A program made the position numbers and the translations under genes. The notes under the pieces are model-generated. The model was not told the DNA's origin. It was given only the letters and a program-made list of their open reading frames with translations, and made no database searches. From contig CM022670.1 of the NCBI GenBank assembly GCA_012295275.1, positions 3,579,264-3,643,263 of the forward strand: 64,000 nt of DNA. Direction: 5' to 3'. Below are positions 24,157 through 34,450 of the stretch, piece by piece (the stretch's first letter is position 1; each line of letters opens with the position of its first letter). This DNA comes from Chrysomallon squamiferum (Eukaryota > Mollusca > Gastropoda > Neomphalida > Peltospiridae).

Positions 24157-24366
24157 TCAGTTGTGCTGGTTCTCTGTCTGCAAGTTGTCCTCTGTTTTGA
24201 TAAGACTGTGAAAATCTTCTCTCTGTTTTCTGGTCATCGCAAAGTGCAGAGCCCAGAGAACAACATCATGCACGAAACAGGCTTTGCTGTCCTCCGATAA
24301 ACTTCTCACCTGCAAGCTCAGCTTCAGCAACTGCCAGGCACTATCGAGACAGTTTGGGAAAGGCAC
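24157..24366 (-). CDS. GEMIN5: GEMIN5 last coding exon
   Basis: It starts after TTTTGATTCAG in phase 0 and ends at TGA (24,157-24,159). It encodes 69 residues from VPFPNCLDSAWQLLKLSLQ to the final ENQHN. VPFPNCLDSAWQLL matches the human WPFPDVLECCLVLL in the last RNA-binding region. The tail is charged and lacks the human QTFCM ending, which is a poorly conserved part. Confidence 0.9.
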   Translation of the reverse strand: MPFPNCLDSAWQLLKLSLQVRSLSEDSKACFVHDVVLWALHFAMTRKQREDFHSLIKTEDNLQTENQHN

Positions 24367-25001
24367 CTGAATCAAAAGAAGTAAAAATAAATTTAGTATT
24401 TAGTATTTGAAATGGTAAAATTATACTCTGTGTGAAGGGAATATATGGTTGCTGTCTTAAAATATCAGCTTCATCCTGCAAAGGTGATAACATCATATGT
24501 ATGTGAATAAAAGTAATTTATCCAAGTAAAATGAGTTTTGTTCCAAAAACCTGAACATTTGGTCAGGGCCTGACAACATACAAGTTTGTCTAGTTGTGTT
24601 ATCTTGCCATTATGTATAGTGATTGTAGGATAAATAAATATATGTACACAGTAAAACTGAATCAGTCATTTTTTAAATAGATTCTTGGACAGGAAACATT
24701 TGTAACACATGAATCAAAACAATATTAGTTTTAGTACAGATTTTTCTCCAAATATTTTAATTAATATGATTTATAAAAAAAAAAAATAAATAAAAATCAA
24801 TAAAAAAAAAAATACAATATATTAAAATCAATAAATAACAAAAAAAAAAAAATAAAAATAAAAATAGATCAGAACAACAAAAAAAAAAAAAAAAAAAATT
24901 AATCCTTAGACTGGATCAGTTTTAATGTATTTTAAAATAAAAGAGAAATAAGAGATATTATTTCTGTAATCAGGATATTAAACAGCCCCAGTGCAACCAA
25001 C
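24367..25001. other. GEMIN5 intron between exons 9 and 10
   Basis: A 635-bp GT..AG phase-0 intron. It holds A-rich tracts on the plus strand (about 24,774-24,900), which read as T-rich on the sense strand. No other feature seen. Confidence 0.85.
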
Positions 25002-26677
25002 CTGTGAGCAGTCTGGAATTCTCTTCAGTTCATGCATGACGTACTCCTGTTCTTCTTTCAGCAAGGCCATGGTCACATATGATGTGAAGTACTTCTCGTC
25101 CACAGGAAGTCCGTACCACTCGTCTGGAACATTGATGTACTTCACCATGCTCAGCAAACATGTGTCCTCCTGCATGCTGTAGTCCACGACGTTGCAGACA
25201 TGAGGCTGGTCTTCCCACAGCACTTTTCTTGACTTTGGGCTGGGTTCTGCGCTGGCAAGAGCTATCATCTCCACTTCGGAGAGGCTGACAGCGCTGCTGT
25301 TCTTTCTGACAGGGAACACGTCATTCTCCGACCACCGCCTGCTGGGCAGGGAGACACTGCCAGCTGCGACAGTCTTCACAAAGTGATTCCCGTGAGACTG
25401 CAGCACACTGTCGTCAGTCTGGTTTGGCACTTTGCCGGTCGGAACATTCTGACTGGTTTTGTTGTTTTGAACAGAAGAACTCCTGCTGATTGCCGGAGCT
25501 GTGTTTGTGCTTCCAGTCTGTTCAGGATTGGTTGTTCTGTCTGAAGCGATTGTCTTGATGCCCTTGGTCTCATCAGCCAGCAAGTGCTTTGATATGGCTT
25601 TGTGAATGTAACCCAGTGTCTCAGTCAATGCACATTTCTTGGCCTGAATATCCCACAGCAGACCTTTTGCCAAGTGCTTCAACACTGGCAGAGTGACTCT
25701 CTCTTCAGCTGCTGCAGATGTTGTCTTTTTACCAACTTGGCACAAGTGGACATCTTTATCCAGGCTTTGCTCTGGACACAGTTGTTTAGGTTTGTCACTG
25801 GACTGAGTGCAGGTAGTAGCAAGCCCATCACAAGTGATGCTGTGTGTGGAGGCCTGCAATGAATCATCACATTTTGAACAATCATCAGACACTCTGTCCA
25901 GTGACTTGGACAAATGGACTGGACTAGCTAAACAACTTCTTGGCTCTGAACTGGTGTCAAGACAAGATGCCTCTCCTGAAGTTCTCTCATTTCCAGACTG
26001 GATCACACAATCACCTTTAGCCAGACACTTAGCTTCCGAATTGTCTGATTTCTTATCAATAACACTTGACATTTTAACACTAGAATCATCTGAACTGTTA
26101 ACATCATTTGACTTTTTAAAAACACAGTCATTTGATTTATTAACAACTGAATCATCTGAATTTTTAACAACATGACCTTCTGACATTTTAACATCACAGT
26201 CATTAGAAATTTTGACACTAGAATCATCTGATTTTATTTTGACACTAGAATCATCTGATTTTCCTTTGCCACTAAAAACACTGTCATCATCATCAGTATG
26301 CCTGCTAACACCAGCTTTCACTTCATCAGAATGATCGGCTTTACAACAAGAGGCTGCTTCACTAACGTCAACATCGTTGTTTGTACAAACATTGTCTGCA
26401 GCTGGAATCTCACAAGAATCTGGAATCAGATCAGAAACAGAGGAACTACTGCATCGCTCTTGGAGACAGTGCAGGACAGCGAGGTAGTAGTAGCCTCTAA
26501 GACAGTCCAGTTCGCGACATCGCAGTCCGGTGTTGGAGATCTTGCCATCTTCTTTGATTTCTGAGAGGTACCGCTTGACCGGCTGGGCACTGCCATCCAC
26601 GTCTCTGTGACTCTCCATGCTGATGACAACACGCATCGCGGTCACCTCCTGCTGCAGTTTGAGCAAATATTTAGGAC
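25002..26677 (-). CDS. GEMIN5: GEMIN5 large exon with Ser-rich repeat insert
   Basis: A 1,676-bp exon (phase 1 in, phase 0 out), between a CACTTTCAG acceptor and a GTTGGTTG donor. In order it encodes a helical segment (GPKYLLKLQQEVTAMR; RELDCLRGYYYLAVLHCLQE), then about 250 residues of low-complexity Ser/Asp/Lys-rich sequence with a 9-residue tandem repeat. A predicted coiled or helical block follows (LPVLKHLAKGLLWDIQAKK, LTETLGYIHKAISKHLLA), matching the human [20 protein letters not shown] region. Then come a disordered Asn/Ser/Thr-rich linker and a helical end (EEQEYVMHELKRIPDCSQ). The whole insert is in one frame, so it is coding. It is much longer than in human GEMIN5. Confidence 0.93.
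26071..26267 (-). repeat. coding 27-30-bp tandem repeat inside GEMIN5
   Basis: About six to seven degenerate units encode variants of KSDDSSVKI, KSNDCVFKK and SNDCDVKMS. Two neighbouring units (26,209-26,235 and 26,236-26,262) are identical over 27 bp and give KSDDSSVKI twice, so expansion is recent or is kept uniform. The Ser-Asp-Asp pattern suggests casein kinase 2-type acidic phosphosites (inference). Confidence 0.9.
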
Positions 26678-27517
26678 CTGAAAGTGACCAGTAAATATTA
26701 GTATTCATACAGTTATACTGTTTGTAAATAACTGTAATGATGTAACTGAGTTTAAACAAGCACTTAGGACCTATCAAAAAAACCAATAAATATTAACAGC
26801 CGTATATTGAAAAAATTGAATTTAATTCAGTACATAGCATCTAGAAAAATAAATTAAAATGTTAGTATAAAAATAATATATTGTTATTAATAACCACTTC
26901 ATTTGTTTTCAAAAAAACAATTAAAAAATTAAAATTGGTAAATCATAAAAAATGTCATTTAATGAAATGAAAAGAAACTGATAAAAAATAAAAAAAAATA
27001 AAATCATTTTTGTTGTTCTTTCAAATTCTGTTTAAAACAACAACAACAAATTCCATATTAATGTTCTAGGTTACCTGTTTTTATAAAAATATGTGGATCG
27101 GAAACAAACTCAAAGTTAAATTATGTTCATTTGACAAACTGACATTTTTTAAAATAAATACCCATCCAATGGATATATGAATTGACAAATTATCTATTCA
27201 AGAAGCCAAAATAATCATTGACTAACCAGCAGAATTGACAATTGCCAAATATCCACCTTGAACTGACAAAAATCAAAGAACACCCATCAAATGAAAGGTT
27301 TACCCATCTTACACAAACATTAACAAATAAACTGCATATGTAAGATTAGCTACCTGAATTAATCAAAATCTATTTAAGAATACCCACTGTATGGGAAACA
27401 TTAACTAATAAGCTGCAAATGCAAGATAACACATGAACATAGACAACAACAAACAATCAAACTGGACTGTGTGACACTTGATGGACACATCAGCTGACAA
27501 CACATTCAGTTACACAC
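26678..27517. other. GEMIN5 intron between exons 8 and 9
   Basis: An 840-bp phase-1 intron. Between 27,165 and 27,430 the sequence shows faint 60-90-bp recurrences (phrases like TTGACAAAT..., AACCCATC..., ACCTGAATTAATCAAAA), consistent with an old degenerate tandem array. Confidence 0.8.
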
Positions 27518-27680
27518 CTGGAGGAAGCATCAGTTGACACACTGCTTGCATGAGGTTGAAATGTCCAGAGTTGTGAAGACAAGCAACAACGTGGAGGAGG
27601 TGAGTGATGGCTGATGACGTCTCCCCTAGCAACAGAGCAAACAGACACAATGTCAGATCCATGCACATCTGAGCCATCAG
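27518..27680 (-). CDS. GEMIN5: GEMIN5 exon 8 of the visible set
   Basis: 163 bp, phase 0 in and phase 1 out, acceptor TTAAATTACAG and donor GTGTGTAA. It encodes a helical stretch from LMAQMCMDLTLCLF to MQAVCQLMLPP. This matches human LLLHICHDLTLAVL ... FTIMQEVYSAFLPDG and continues exon 7 in phase. Confidence 0.93.
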
Positions 27681-27727
27681 CTGTAATTTAAAAATAAAAA
27701 AAATAAATACAAGTAAGTCAGTGAACA

Positions 27728-27786
<59 letters not shown>

Positions 27787-28600
27787 ACAAATAATAATAA
27801 TAATATAAAATTAATATCCAGGAATAAAATGATAATACCAAGATTATTCTTGTTGTTGTTGGTGTTGTTGTTGTTGTTGTTGTTGTTTTCATTATGGTTC
27901 TACTTCACTGGAAAAGCCTTATAACTCATCATCAGTATTTCACACAACCTTTGATAACTGAAGTCTCTAAAGCATAGATGAATTCAAAAAACCCATTTTG
28001 GATGTCTGTGTATAAATTAGTTCCTTAGGGTAGAAATAAATTAAGTCTGTTTTTTTTGGGGGGTTCAATTTCAACTTCAACAACAACAACAAAAAATGTT
28101 GAACGTCCAGACGGTTTATGGACTGACTGTGAATAAATATTCAATAATTAAATTTGTAAATAAAGATTCAGTAAATAAATTTAAAAAACAAAAACAGCAT
28201 CATGTTAAAATATTATGAATTAAAAATAATAATAATAAGAAAAGAAAAAGAACAATAATAATAATAATAATAATAGTCTTCATGGTAATAATAATAATAA
28301 TGATGATGATGACAATTATGATGATAATAATGTTGATGACAATAAGAATGACAATAATGATGATGATAAAGTTAATGATAATAAGAATGATGATGACAAT
28401 AAGAATGATAAAATTGTATGTAAAAAATATTATTTTTATTTTTAAAAGATACATTTGTGAAAACAGGTAACTGAATTGAGAATGTATTTCTCCCATTTGT
28501 GTGTCCCTCAGATTCTCACATACTTTTTACAAACAACAGAACTGGACTATTCAGTTTTATCTTTTAAGATTTTATATTTATTTATTTTATTTTTTTTTAC
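27681..28600. other. GEMIN5 intron between exons 7 and 8
   Basis: A 920-bp phase-0 intron. It contains (AAT)n at 27,728-27,784, a GTT-rich run at about 27,851-27,888 and a degenerate AAT/GAT trinucleotide zone at about 28,222-28,415. Confidence 0.85.
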
Positions 28601-28803
28601 CTGCATGGGATCAACATGACTCTGTCTAGCTGACTGAAGCTGAGACAGTGTACAGTATGCCATGCTCAGTCTATCGGTATCCATGGCAACATCCAAACAT
28701 CCATACCAAATTTTGAGCACATGATGGGGAAAGGAGTGCTTCCCTTTTAGGAATGGTTTCCATGGTAACACAGGATCTAGATCAGAAACATCCAGGATGA
28801 AAT
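28601..28803 (-). CDS. GEMIN5: GEMIN5 exon 7 of the visible set
   Basis: 203 bp, phase 1 in and phase 0 out, donor GTAAAAAA. It encodes FILDVSDLDPVLPWKPFLKG and, further on, CLDVAMDTDRLSMAYCTLSQ and SARQSHVDPMQ. It corresponds to the human segment around [20 protein letters not shown]; here similarity is in helical pattern more than identity, and placement rests on exon order and phase. Confidence 0.88.
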
Positions 28804-29468
28804 CTGAAAAATTAAATACAAAAAGAGACAAAATAAAAATGAATGAATAAATAAATAAATAAAATAAAATATTTTTACAATTAGTCAAAAAGGAAAAACA
28901 AAAAGGACAATCATGTAAATGGAATTTTAAAATATATTTTTCCAATGTGACATGCAAAGGTGTTGTTCAGGTTGTGTAAAAACATCAATTAACATTAATT
29001 CTGCAGAAAGGGGTTGGTCCAAATGGAAGTATGAAAAGAAGGATCTGGCAGAAAAAATCTAAATAAAAATAAAAAACTTGAAATTAATTAAAATAAAATA
29101 AAATAAAATAAAAAAAATAAAATGAAATAAAATAAATTAAAATAAAATAAAAAAAAAACATAAAAAACAAAAAAAAAAAAATAATAAAAGTTTAAACAAA
29201 GTAAAATAAATAAAATAAAATAAATACAGAAATAAAATTGACAAAAAAACAAAAATATTAAATTTTTAAAGAAAAATAAAATTAAAAAAAATAAAATAAA
29301 CAAAAACAAACAAAGTAAAAATATAAAATAAAATGAAAAATGTTAAAAAAATAAAAACAAAAATGATAATAAACAAAGAACAAAAGCAACAAATAAATAA
29401 ACAAACAAACAAACTAACTAAACTAAACAAAATTGACAAATGGATGAAAACTAGTTTAATCTGACAAC
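28804..29468. other. GEMIN5 intron between exons 6 and 7
   Basis: A 665-bp phase-1 intron. From about 29,060 to 29,420 it is AAAAT/AAAAC-type A-rich on the plus strand, which is T-rich on the sense strand. Confidence 0.85.
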
Positions 29469-29607
29469 CTGGTATGGCAGCCTTCCCATCAGGCATGTCT
29501 CCCCATTCTGTGTAACAGGACGAATTCACTTTCTGAAACATGCCTGATGTCAGCACCTCCATCTCCTTCATCACCAGCTCATGCATGCTCACAAACGGAA
29601 TCAGCAT
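29469..29607 (-). CDS. GEMIN5: GEMIN5 exon 6 of the visible set
   Basis: 139 bp, phase 0 in and phase 1 out, acceptor TTTAACCAG and a non-consensus donor GTTGTCAG. It encodes MLIPFVSMHELVMKEMEVLT followed by a Ser/Cys-rich turn (NSSCYTEWGDMPDGKAAIP), matching human LVFCLLELLSRHLEEKQL ... SSSSYHTWNTGTEG. The ATG at its first codon is internal, not a start. Confidence 0.92.
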
Positions 29608-30113
29608 CTGGTTAAATAAATAAATAAATAAATAAACAAATAGCTAATTTGTTTGCCTAACTGGCATCAAAATGATTGACACTAAAATAGACATTTAACT
29701 TTTTGTCTTCAAAGTGAAAAATATCTGAGAATTTTGAGTGGTAAAAATATTTTTCAGAACAGATTATTTATTAGCTAATTTTAAATGTACTTCTAATAAA
29801 TTTTATTCTTTAACCAAAAAAACAACAACAAAAACCCCAAAAATGGAAACAAACAAAAATGATAAAATAGCATTAATCTAAACAAAACTTTACTAAAACA
29901 CAGTTGATAGAAATAATGGGAAAAACCTATCATCATTGTATGCAAATTAACACACCTCTTGTTTAATTTTAGCTGTTCTGAAACATCATAAAAAACAAAT
30001 TGTAAAACAATAATTGTCTTTTTCACTAAATTTAGAAACTTTCTTTTCTACATCTACATCTTAATTTTTGTCTTTATTTATTCGATACGTTTAAAGACAA
30101 TAATTTTACTCAC
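29608..30113. other. GEMIN5 intron between exons 5 and 6
   Basis: A 506-bp phase-0 GT..AG intron, AT-rich, with a short AAAT run next to the acceptor. Nothing else seen. Confidence 0.85.
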
Positions 30114-30324
30114 TTTAAGTGTTTCGCTTTCATTGAGGAACTTGTACGCATCTTTCCATTCATTGTTGGAAATGTGCTGGTGAATGACCTTCTGGGCATA
30201 GTGGAAACCTTGCTGTTTCTCATTGGCTAGCAGAGTCATGTGGGTAGCAGTCTTCAGTGTTGGTTGGTCATTTCGGCGACCCAGCAGTTTGGCTGCATCC
30301 AGAACATTCTTCATAGCTAGATAA
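30114..30324 (-). CDS. GEMIN5: GEMIN5 exon 5 of the visible set (TPR-like region)
   Basis: 211 bp, phase 2 in and phase 0 out, acceptor TCTGTTACAG and donor GTGAGTAAAA. It encodes AMKNVLDAAKLLGRRNDQPT and, further on, YAQKVIHQHISNNEWKDAYK and FLNESETLK. This aligns with human [20 protein letters not shown] ... [20 protein letters not shown] in the TPR-like dimerisation module. Confidence 0.95.
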
Positions 30325-30970
30325 CTGTAACAGATTCAGACAGTGTCAATGTGCAGACAATTAAATGATTATATAATATTAATATCAAAGTATTTTTATA
30401 ATTTTTATAATCACTGACTGTTGGATAACATTATTAAATATTAAATGTTAAATGCTGAAGAATAAATAAAATGCTAAAATAGTCAAAACACAGAAGCAAC
30501 TTTAATATTTAAAAAAAAAAAAAAAGAATTGTAGAAAAAAATCTCCACTGATTATCTGTGTGTGATGTAGAAATATTTTGGCTAGTCAAAATGTAATATT
30601 AAAATTTTATTTGTGGCAATATGAAAAAAACAAAACAAAAAAAACGAATATAATTTAAACTTTATTTTGTTTAATAATAAAGGAATTTGATTACTTTTTT
30701 ATCACACTGATTGCTAGAGGTCAATATTTTGTTATTTCGGAAAACAAATAGGAAATCTAAATTTCATTTTTCCTCATTAGAATTCAGGTATCTTTATAAT
30801 ATATACAAATATACACAAAAGCCTTTGATAACTAGCCTTGACTAGCACTGCTTGGAATGGCACATAACCCAAAAGACATGCACACTAAAAAGTTAGTATC
30901 TTTAATCTTAAATTGATTTATAAAAAAGAAGTACATTATAAGGATGTATTTGAATGATTGACTGGTTTAC
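30325..30970. other. GEMIN5 intron between exons 4 and 5
   Basis: A 646-bp phase-2 intron, AT-rich and CpG-poor, with no long repeat. Confidence 0.85.
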
Positions 30971-31090
30971 CATTTTGCTGCCTGTTCATAATTTCCATCT
31001 TTCAAAAGCTGCTGAGACCAGTCTATGTAGAGGTCTTCCAATACTGGGTCCAAGGGAGATAATCGCACTTTGGCTAAGGCAACAGCTTCC
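30971..31090 (-). CDS. GEMIN5: GEMIN5 exon 4 of the visible set (TPR-like region)
   Basis: 120 bp, phase 2 in and phase 2 out, acceptor CTGTCTGCAG and donor GTAAACCA. It encodes EAVALAKVRLSPLDPVLEDL and YIDWSQQLLKDGNYEQAAKW. It is the best-conserved exon: human AIALAKARLRPEDPVLKDLY and AVAAKCYLGA align without gaps. It is the strongest single proof of the gene's identity. Confidence 0.97.
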
Positions 31091-31125
31091 CTGCAGACAG
31101 AATTTGAAATATGAATTAAATCCTT

Positions 31126-31164
<39 letters not shown>

Positions 31165-31166
31165 TA

Positions 31167-31203
<37 letters not shown>

Positions 31204-31355
31204 GTTTATTTTTTAGTTTTTACAATCAAACAAGGAGCTTTAATAGGAATGGGAAATGAGGGAAAGTGTGAAACAAACAGATTTGATTGATGCCTCAGTG
31301 AATTCTTTTACAACAGTGTGACTAAAATTGCGAGTTGAGATGTTTGAAAACTTAC
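31091..31355. other. GEMIN5 intron between exons 3 and 4, with microsatellite
   Basis: A 265-bp phase-2 intron. It carries (TTTA)n at about 31,125-31,167 and (ATT)n at 31,168-31,203, so nearly a third is simple repeat. Confidence 0.9.
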
Positions 31356-31503
31356 TTATACAGCTTGTGTTTCTTGAACAGATTGATGGCGGCATAGACT
31401 TTGTGGCAGGCTAGCAGGTAGGTGGCAGCTTTGTGGTACTGTCCATCTTCTTCCAGCTGATGAGCATAGTCTGCACACACTGCCAGCCAGGTGTCATAGG
31501 ATG
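31356..31503 (-). CDS. GEMIN5: GEMIN5 exon 3 of the visible set (TPR-like region)
   Basis: 148 bp, phase 1 in and phase 2 out, donor GTAAGTTTT and acceptor AATTCCTGCAG. It encodes SYDTWLAVCADYAHQLEEDG and QYHKAATYLLACHKVYAAIN and LFKKHKLYK. This matches human [20 protein letters not shown] and [20 protein letters not shown]; the tandem helix pairs are the TPR-like fold. Confidence 0.96.
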
Positions 31504-31616
31504 CTGCAGGAATTAAAACAAATAAATAAATAAATAAATGAATAAATAAAAAAACAAAAATAAAAAAAAAAAATTTTTAAAAAAAGAAGGAAAAATAATA
31601 TAACAAAATAATATAA

Positions 31617-31649
<33 letters not shown>

Positions 31650-33341
31650 CAATAAAATAAAAATTTTAAAAGAAATAAAGAATGAAAAAAAAAAATAAAG
31701 AAAGAAAAAAAAAAAAAAAATAACAAAGAAATAAATAATAAAAACATAAAAAAAAAAAAAAAATAATAAATGAAGAAAAAAATATAAAGAAAAAAATACA
31801 AACATGAAGAAAATAATAAAAAAAAAAAATTAAATTAAGAAAAGAAAAAAGAAGAAAATATAATATAAAAAATATCAGTAAATAAATTAAGTAAAAAATA
31901 AAAATAATGGAAAAATCAAGAAAAACTTTTAAAAAATAAATGAAGGAAGAAAGAAAAGAACAAATGAAAAATGAAAGGAAAAAATAATTTTAAAAAATCA
32001 ATAAAAAATAAAAAGGAAAAAAAGAAAGGAAAAAAGAAAAAGAAATAATAATAAAAAATACAAACATCAACAACACATTAAATAATAATAAAGAAAGAAA
32101 AAAAAAAAGAAAAGGAAAGAAAGAAATAAGGAATAAAGGAAGAAGAGAAAAATAATCAAAAAAATATCAAATAAAGAAGGAAATAATGAATAAAAGAATG
32201 AAAGATAAAGAATAATAAATAAATAAATAATAAAATTAGGAAAGAAGGAAAAATAATATAAATAAAAAAATAAAGAAAAACTTTTAAAAAAAGTAATAAG
32301 TGAAGGAAAAAAAAAATAAAAAAAAGAAAGAAGAAAGAATGAAAGGAAAAATTTTACAAAATAATAGTAAAAAAACATCAATAAATAATTTTAAAAAAGG
32401 GAAAAAAAGGATAAAAATGAAAAATAACAAAAAAAAAAAAACAAGAAAGAAAAGGAAATAAAAAAAAAATAAATAAATAATGAAAAGAAAAAAAAGAAAA
32501 GATAATTAAAAACCAATCAAAATAAAGAAAAAAAGAAAAAGGAAGGAAAAAAAATAACTTAAAAGAAAAAAATCAAATATCAAAAAATAAATTAAAAAAA
32601 AAAAAAAAAAAAAAATAAAGAAAGAAAATAAGAAGAAAAAAAAAAAACAATAAAAAAATGAAAAATAATAAGAATGAAAAAAAGACAATAAAAAAAATAA
32701 AGAAAGAAATAAGAAGAAATAAAAAAAATAGATAAAGAAAGAAAGAAAAATGAAACACAAAAAAAAAAAAATAAATAAATAAATCAGATAAAGAAAGAAA
32801 GAAAAGAAATAATCAGATAAATAATAAAGAAGAAAGAAAAAGAAAGACTCCAATCAAAATACTTTGAAAATTTAAACATCACAGAAAGGTGATGAAAATT
32901 TTAGGTATAAATGTTGTATCTTTAATATTTTTCTTGTAAGAAATCCATTTTATACTTGCAGTAAAAAACAAAACAAAATAAAACAAAAGATAAACTGCTC
33001 TCTGTTCAAAATAAATAAAAAAAAAAAAAAAAAATATAAAATAATAAAATAAAAATAAAATAAAAAATAAAATAAAAAAATAAAAACAAAAATAATAACA
33101 ATAATTAACATAAAAAAATAAATTTAAAATTTTCCAAAACAAATTTAAACTAAATTTAAATTAAATAAATAAAATAATAAAAGAAAAGAAGAAGAAGAAG
33201 AAGAAGAAGAAGAAGAAGAAGAAGAAGAATACTAATAATAATAATTTAAAAAAAACAGCAGAAGAAAATGTCAACAAACACTAAGTCCAATGGGAATAAA
33301 GATAACAATGAAGCTTGTGTTGAGAATAATGAACCCCTCAC
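31504..33341. repeat. GEMIN5 intron between exons 2 and 3, almost all A-rich low complexity
   Basis: Of this 1,838-bp phase-1 intron, nearly all of 31,515-33,250 is AAAT, AAAG, GAAA and poly(A) on the plus strand with very little C. The sense transcript would be one long U-rich pyrimidine-biased stretch. A (GAA)n run lies at 33,187-33,229. Long Phe/Tyr/Ile frames on the minus strand are translations of this tract, not genes. Confidence 0.93.
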
Positions 33342-33479
33342 CCAATGGGGCCATGGCAACCAGCCAATCAGAAAGCTCCTCTCTGTCCCTGGCTACCTGC
33401 AGAGCGCCACCTATGTTACCCTTCCAGATCTCCAGCTGAAGGTAGTACTCCATGTTGTCATGGTTCAGATGATGTTTGC
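33342..33479 (-). CDS. GEMIN5: GEMIN5 exon 2 of the visible set (start of TPR-like region)
   Basis: 138 bp, phase 1 at both ends, acceptor GTGGCTTCCAG and donor GTGAGGGG. It encodes KHHLNHDNMEYYLQLEIWKG, NIGGALQVARDREELSDWLV and AMAPLG. This aligns with human [40 protein letters not shown] and MAP. Confidence 0.96.
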
Positions 33480-33730
33480 CTGGAAGCCACATGAAAAGTC
33501 GTTTGATTATTTAACAAAACAAACAAATTCTTGGCCTTGTTTTCAAGCACACACCTTCAGTGACCATGACCGAAATGAAAGAAACATCAAGAATAAACAT
33601 AAAGTATGTTTTCAAAACTGACCAGGACTTAAGTCATGATAAATAACTGAATGCTAGCAGAAGATAGCCAGCAACCTTTAATCAGAAAATATGTGTTACA
33701 ATTTAGAATATGATTATTAATCTCCAAAAA

Positions 33731-33787
<57 letters not shown>

Positions 33788-33914
33788 ATACTTGTGTGTG
33801 TACAGATATGCACAGATATTTGTATTTAAACAGACACACAGATAGATAATTAAATATGTAACTATTTATTATTCAGCCCAAAATCTTTTCTCTAATATCA
33901 ATAAATAAAAAATC

Positions 33915-34450
33915 TATTAAGTGCACTGTATAAGATATACTGTCTGTGTAGATGATAACAGAAAGAGAAAAAATGGAAATATAAATAATAAAAACATCCA
34001 TAAATAAATATACAAAGAAGGAAAAATAATAAAAAGAAACAAAAATAACACAAATACTAATAAAGAAATTCAAAAAAGAATAAATAAAGAAATAAAGACT
34101 GTATGAAAGGTAATATAAAGATTTAAAAAATAATAATAGACATAAAAAAAAAAAGTAAGAAAGAAGGAAAAATAATGTAAAGAAAAAATACATAAAGAAA
34201 AATAAAGTGAAATAATATAGAGAAATAAATAACAAAAACATCAAAAAATAAATCAAAAAACTAAAATTGTAAAAATATTGTTTGAGCAGTGTAAATATTT
34301 GATATCAAATTGGTAATATAAGTGTATACAATTTGATGGTTTTAGTTTGTGTTAATGTCAGTTCTCCTGACAAACATTTATTTTATATGTTGGTCTTTGT
34401 GGTCATGTGTTATATGGAATCCATATATTTTACATGTTTATTATTTGTTT
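33915..34450 (-). repeat. dispersed repeat, copy A, split by an A-rich insertion
   Basis: Read on the minus strand, sequence at about 34,264-34,450 followed by 33,915-33,960 matches 54,392-54,630 on the plus strand. The shared core around 34,274-34,310 is CAAATATTTACACTGCTCAA followed by ACA. About 300 bp of AAAT/AAAG-type sequence (33,961-34,262) separates the two parts here but is missing from the other copy. Confidence 0.75.

Noticed and set aside
26298-26564. Plus-strand and alternative minus-strand frames over GEMIN5 exon 9
   Set aside because: Shadows of the real minus-strand exon; they lack similarity and splice logic.
31494-34256. Phe/Tyr/Leu-rich minus-strand frames that look like membrane proteins
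   Set aside because: They come from A-rich low-complexity intron sequence; no start context, no family resemblance.
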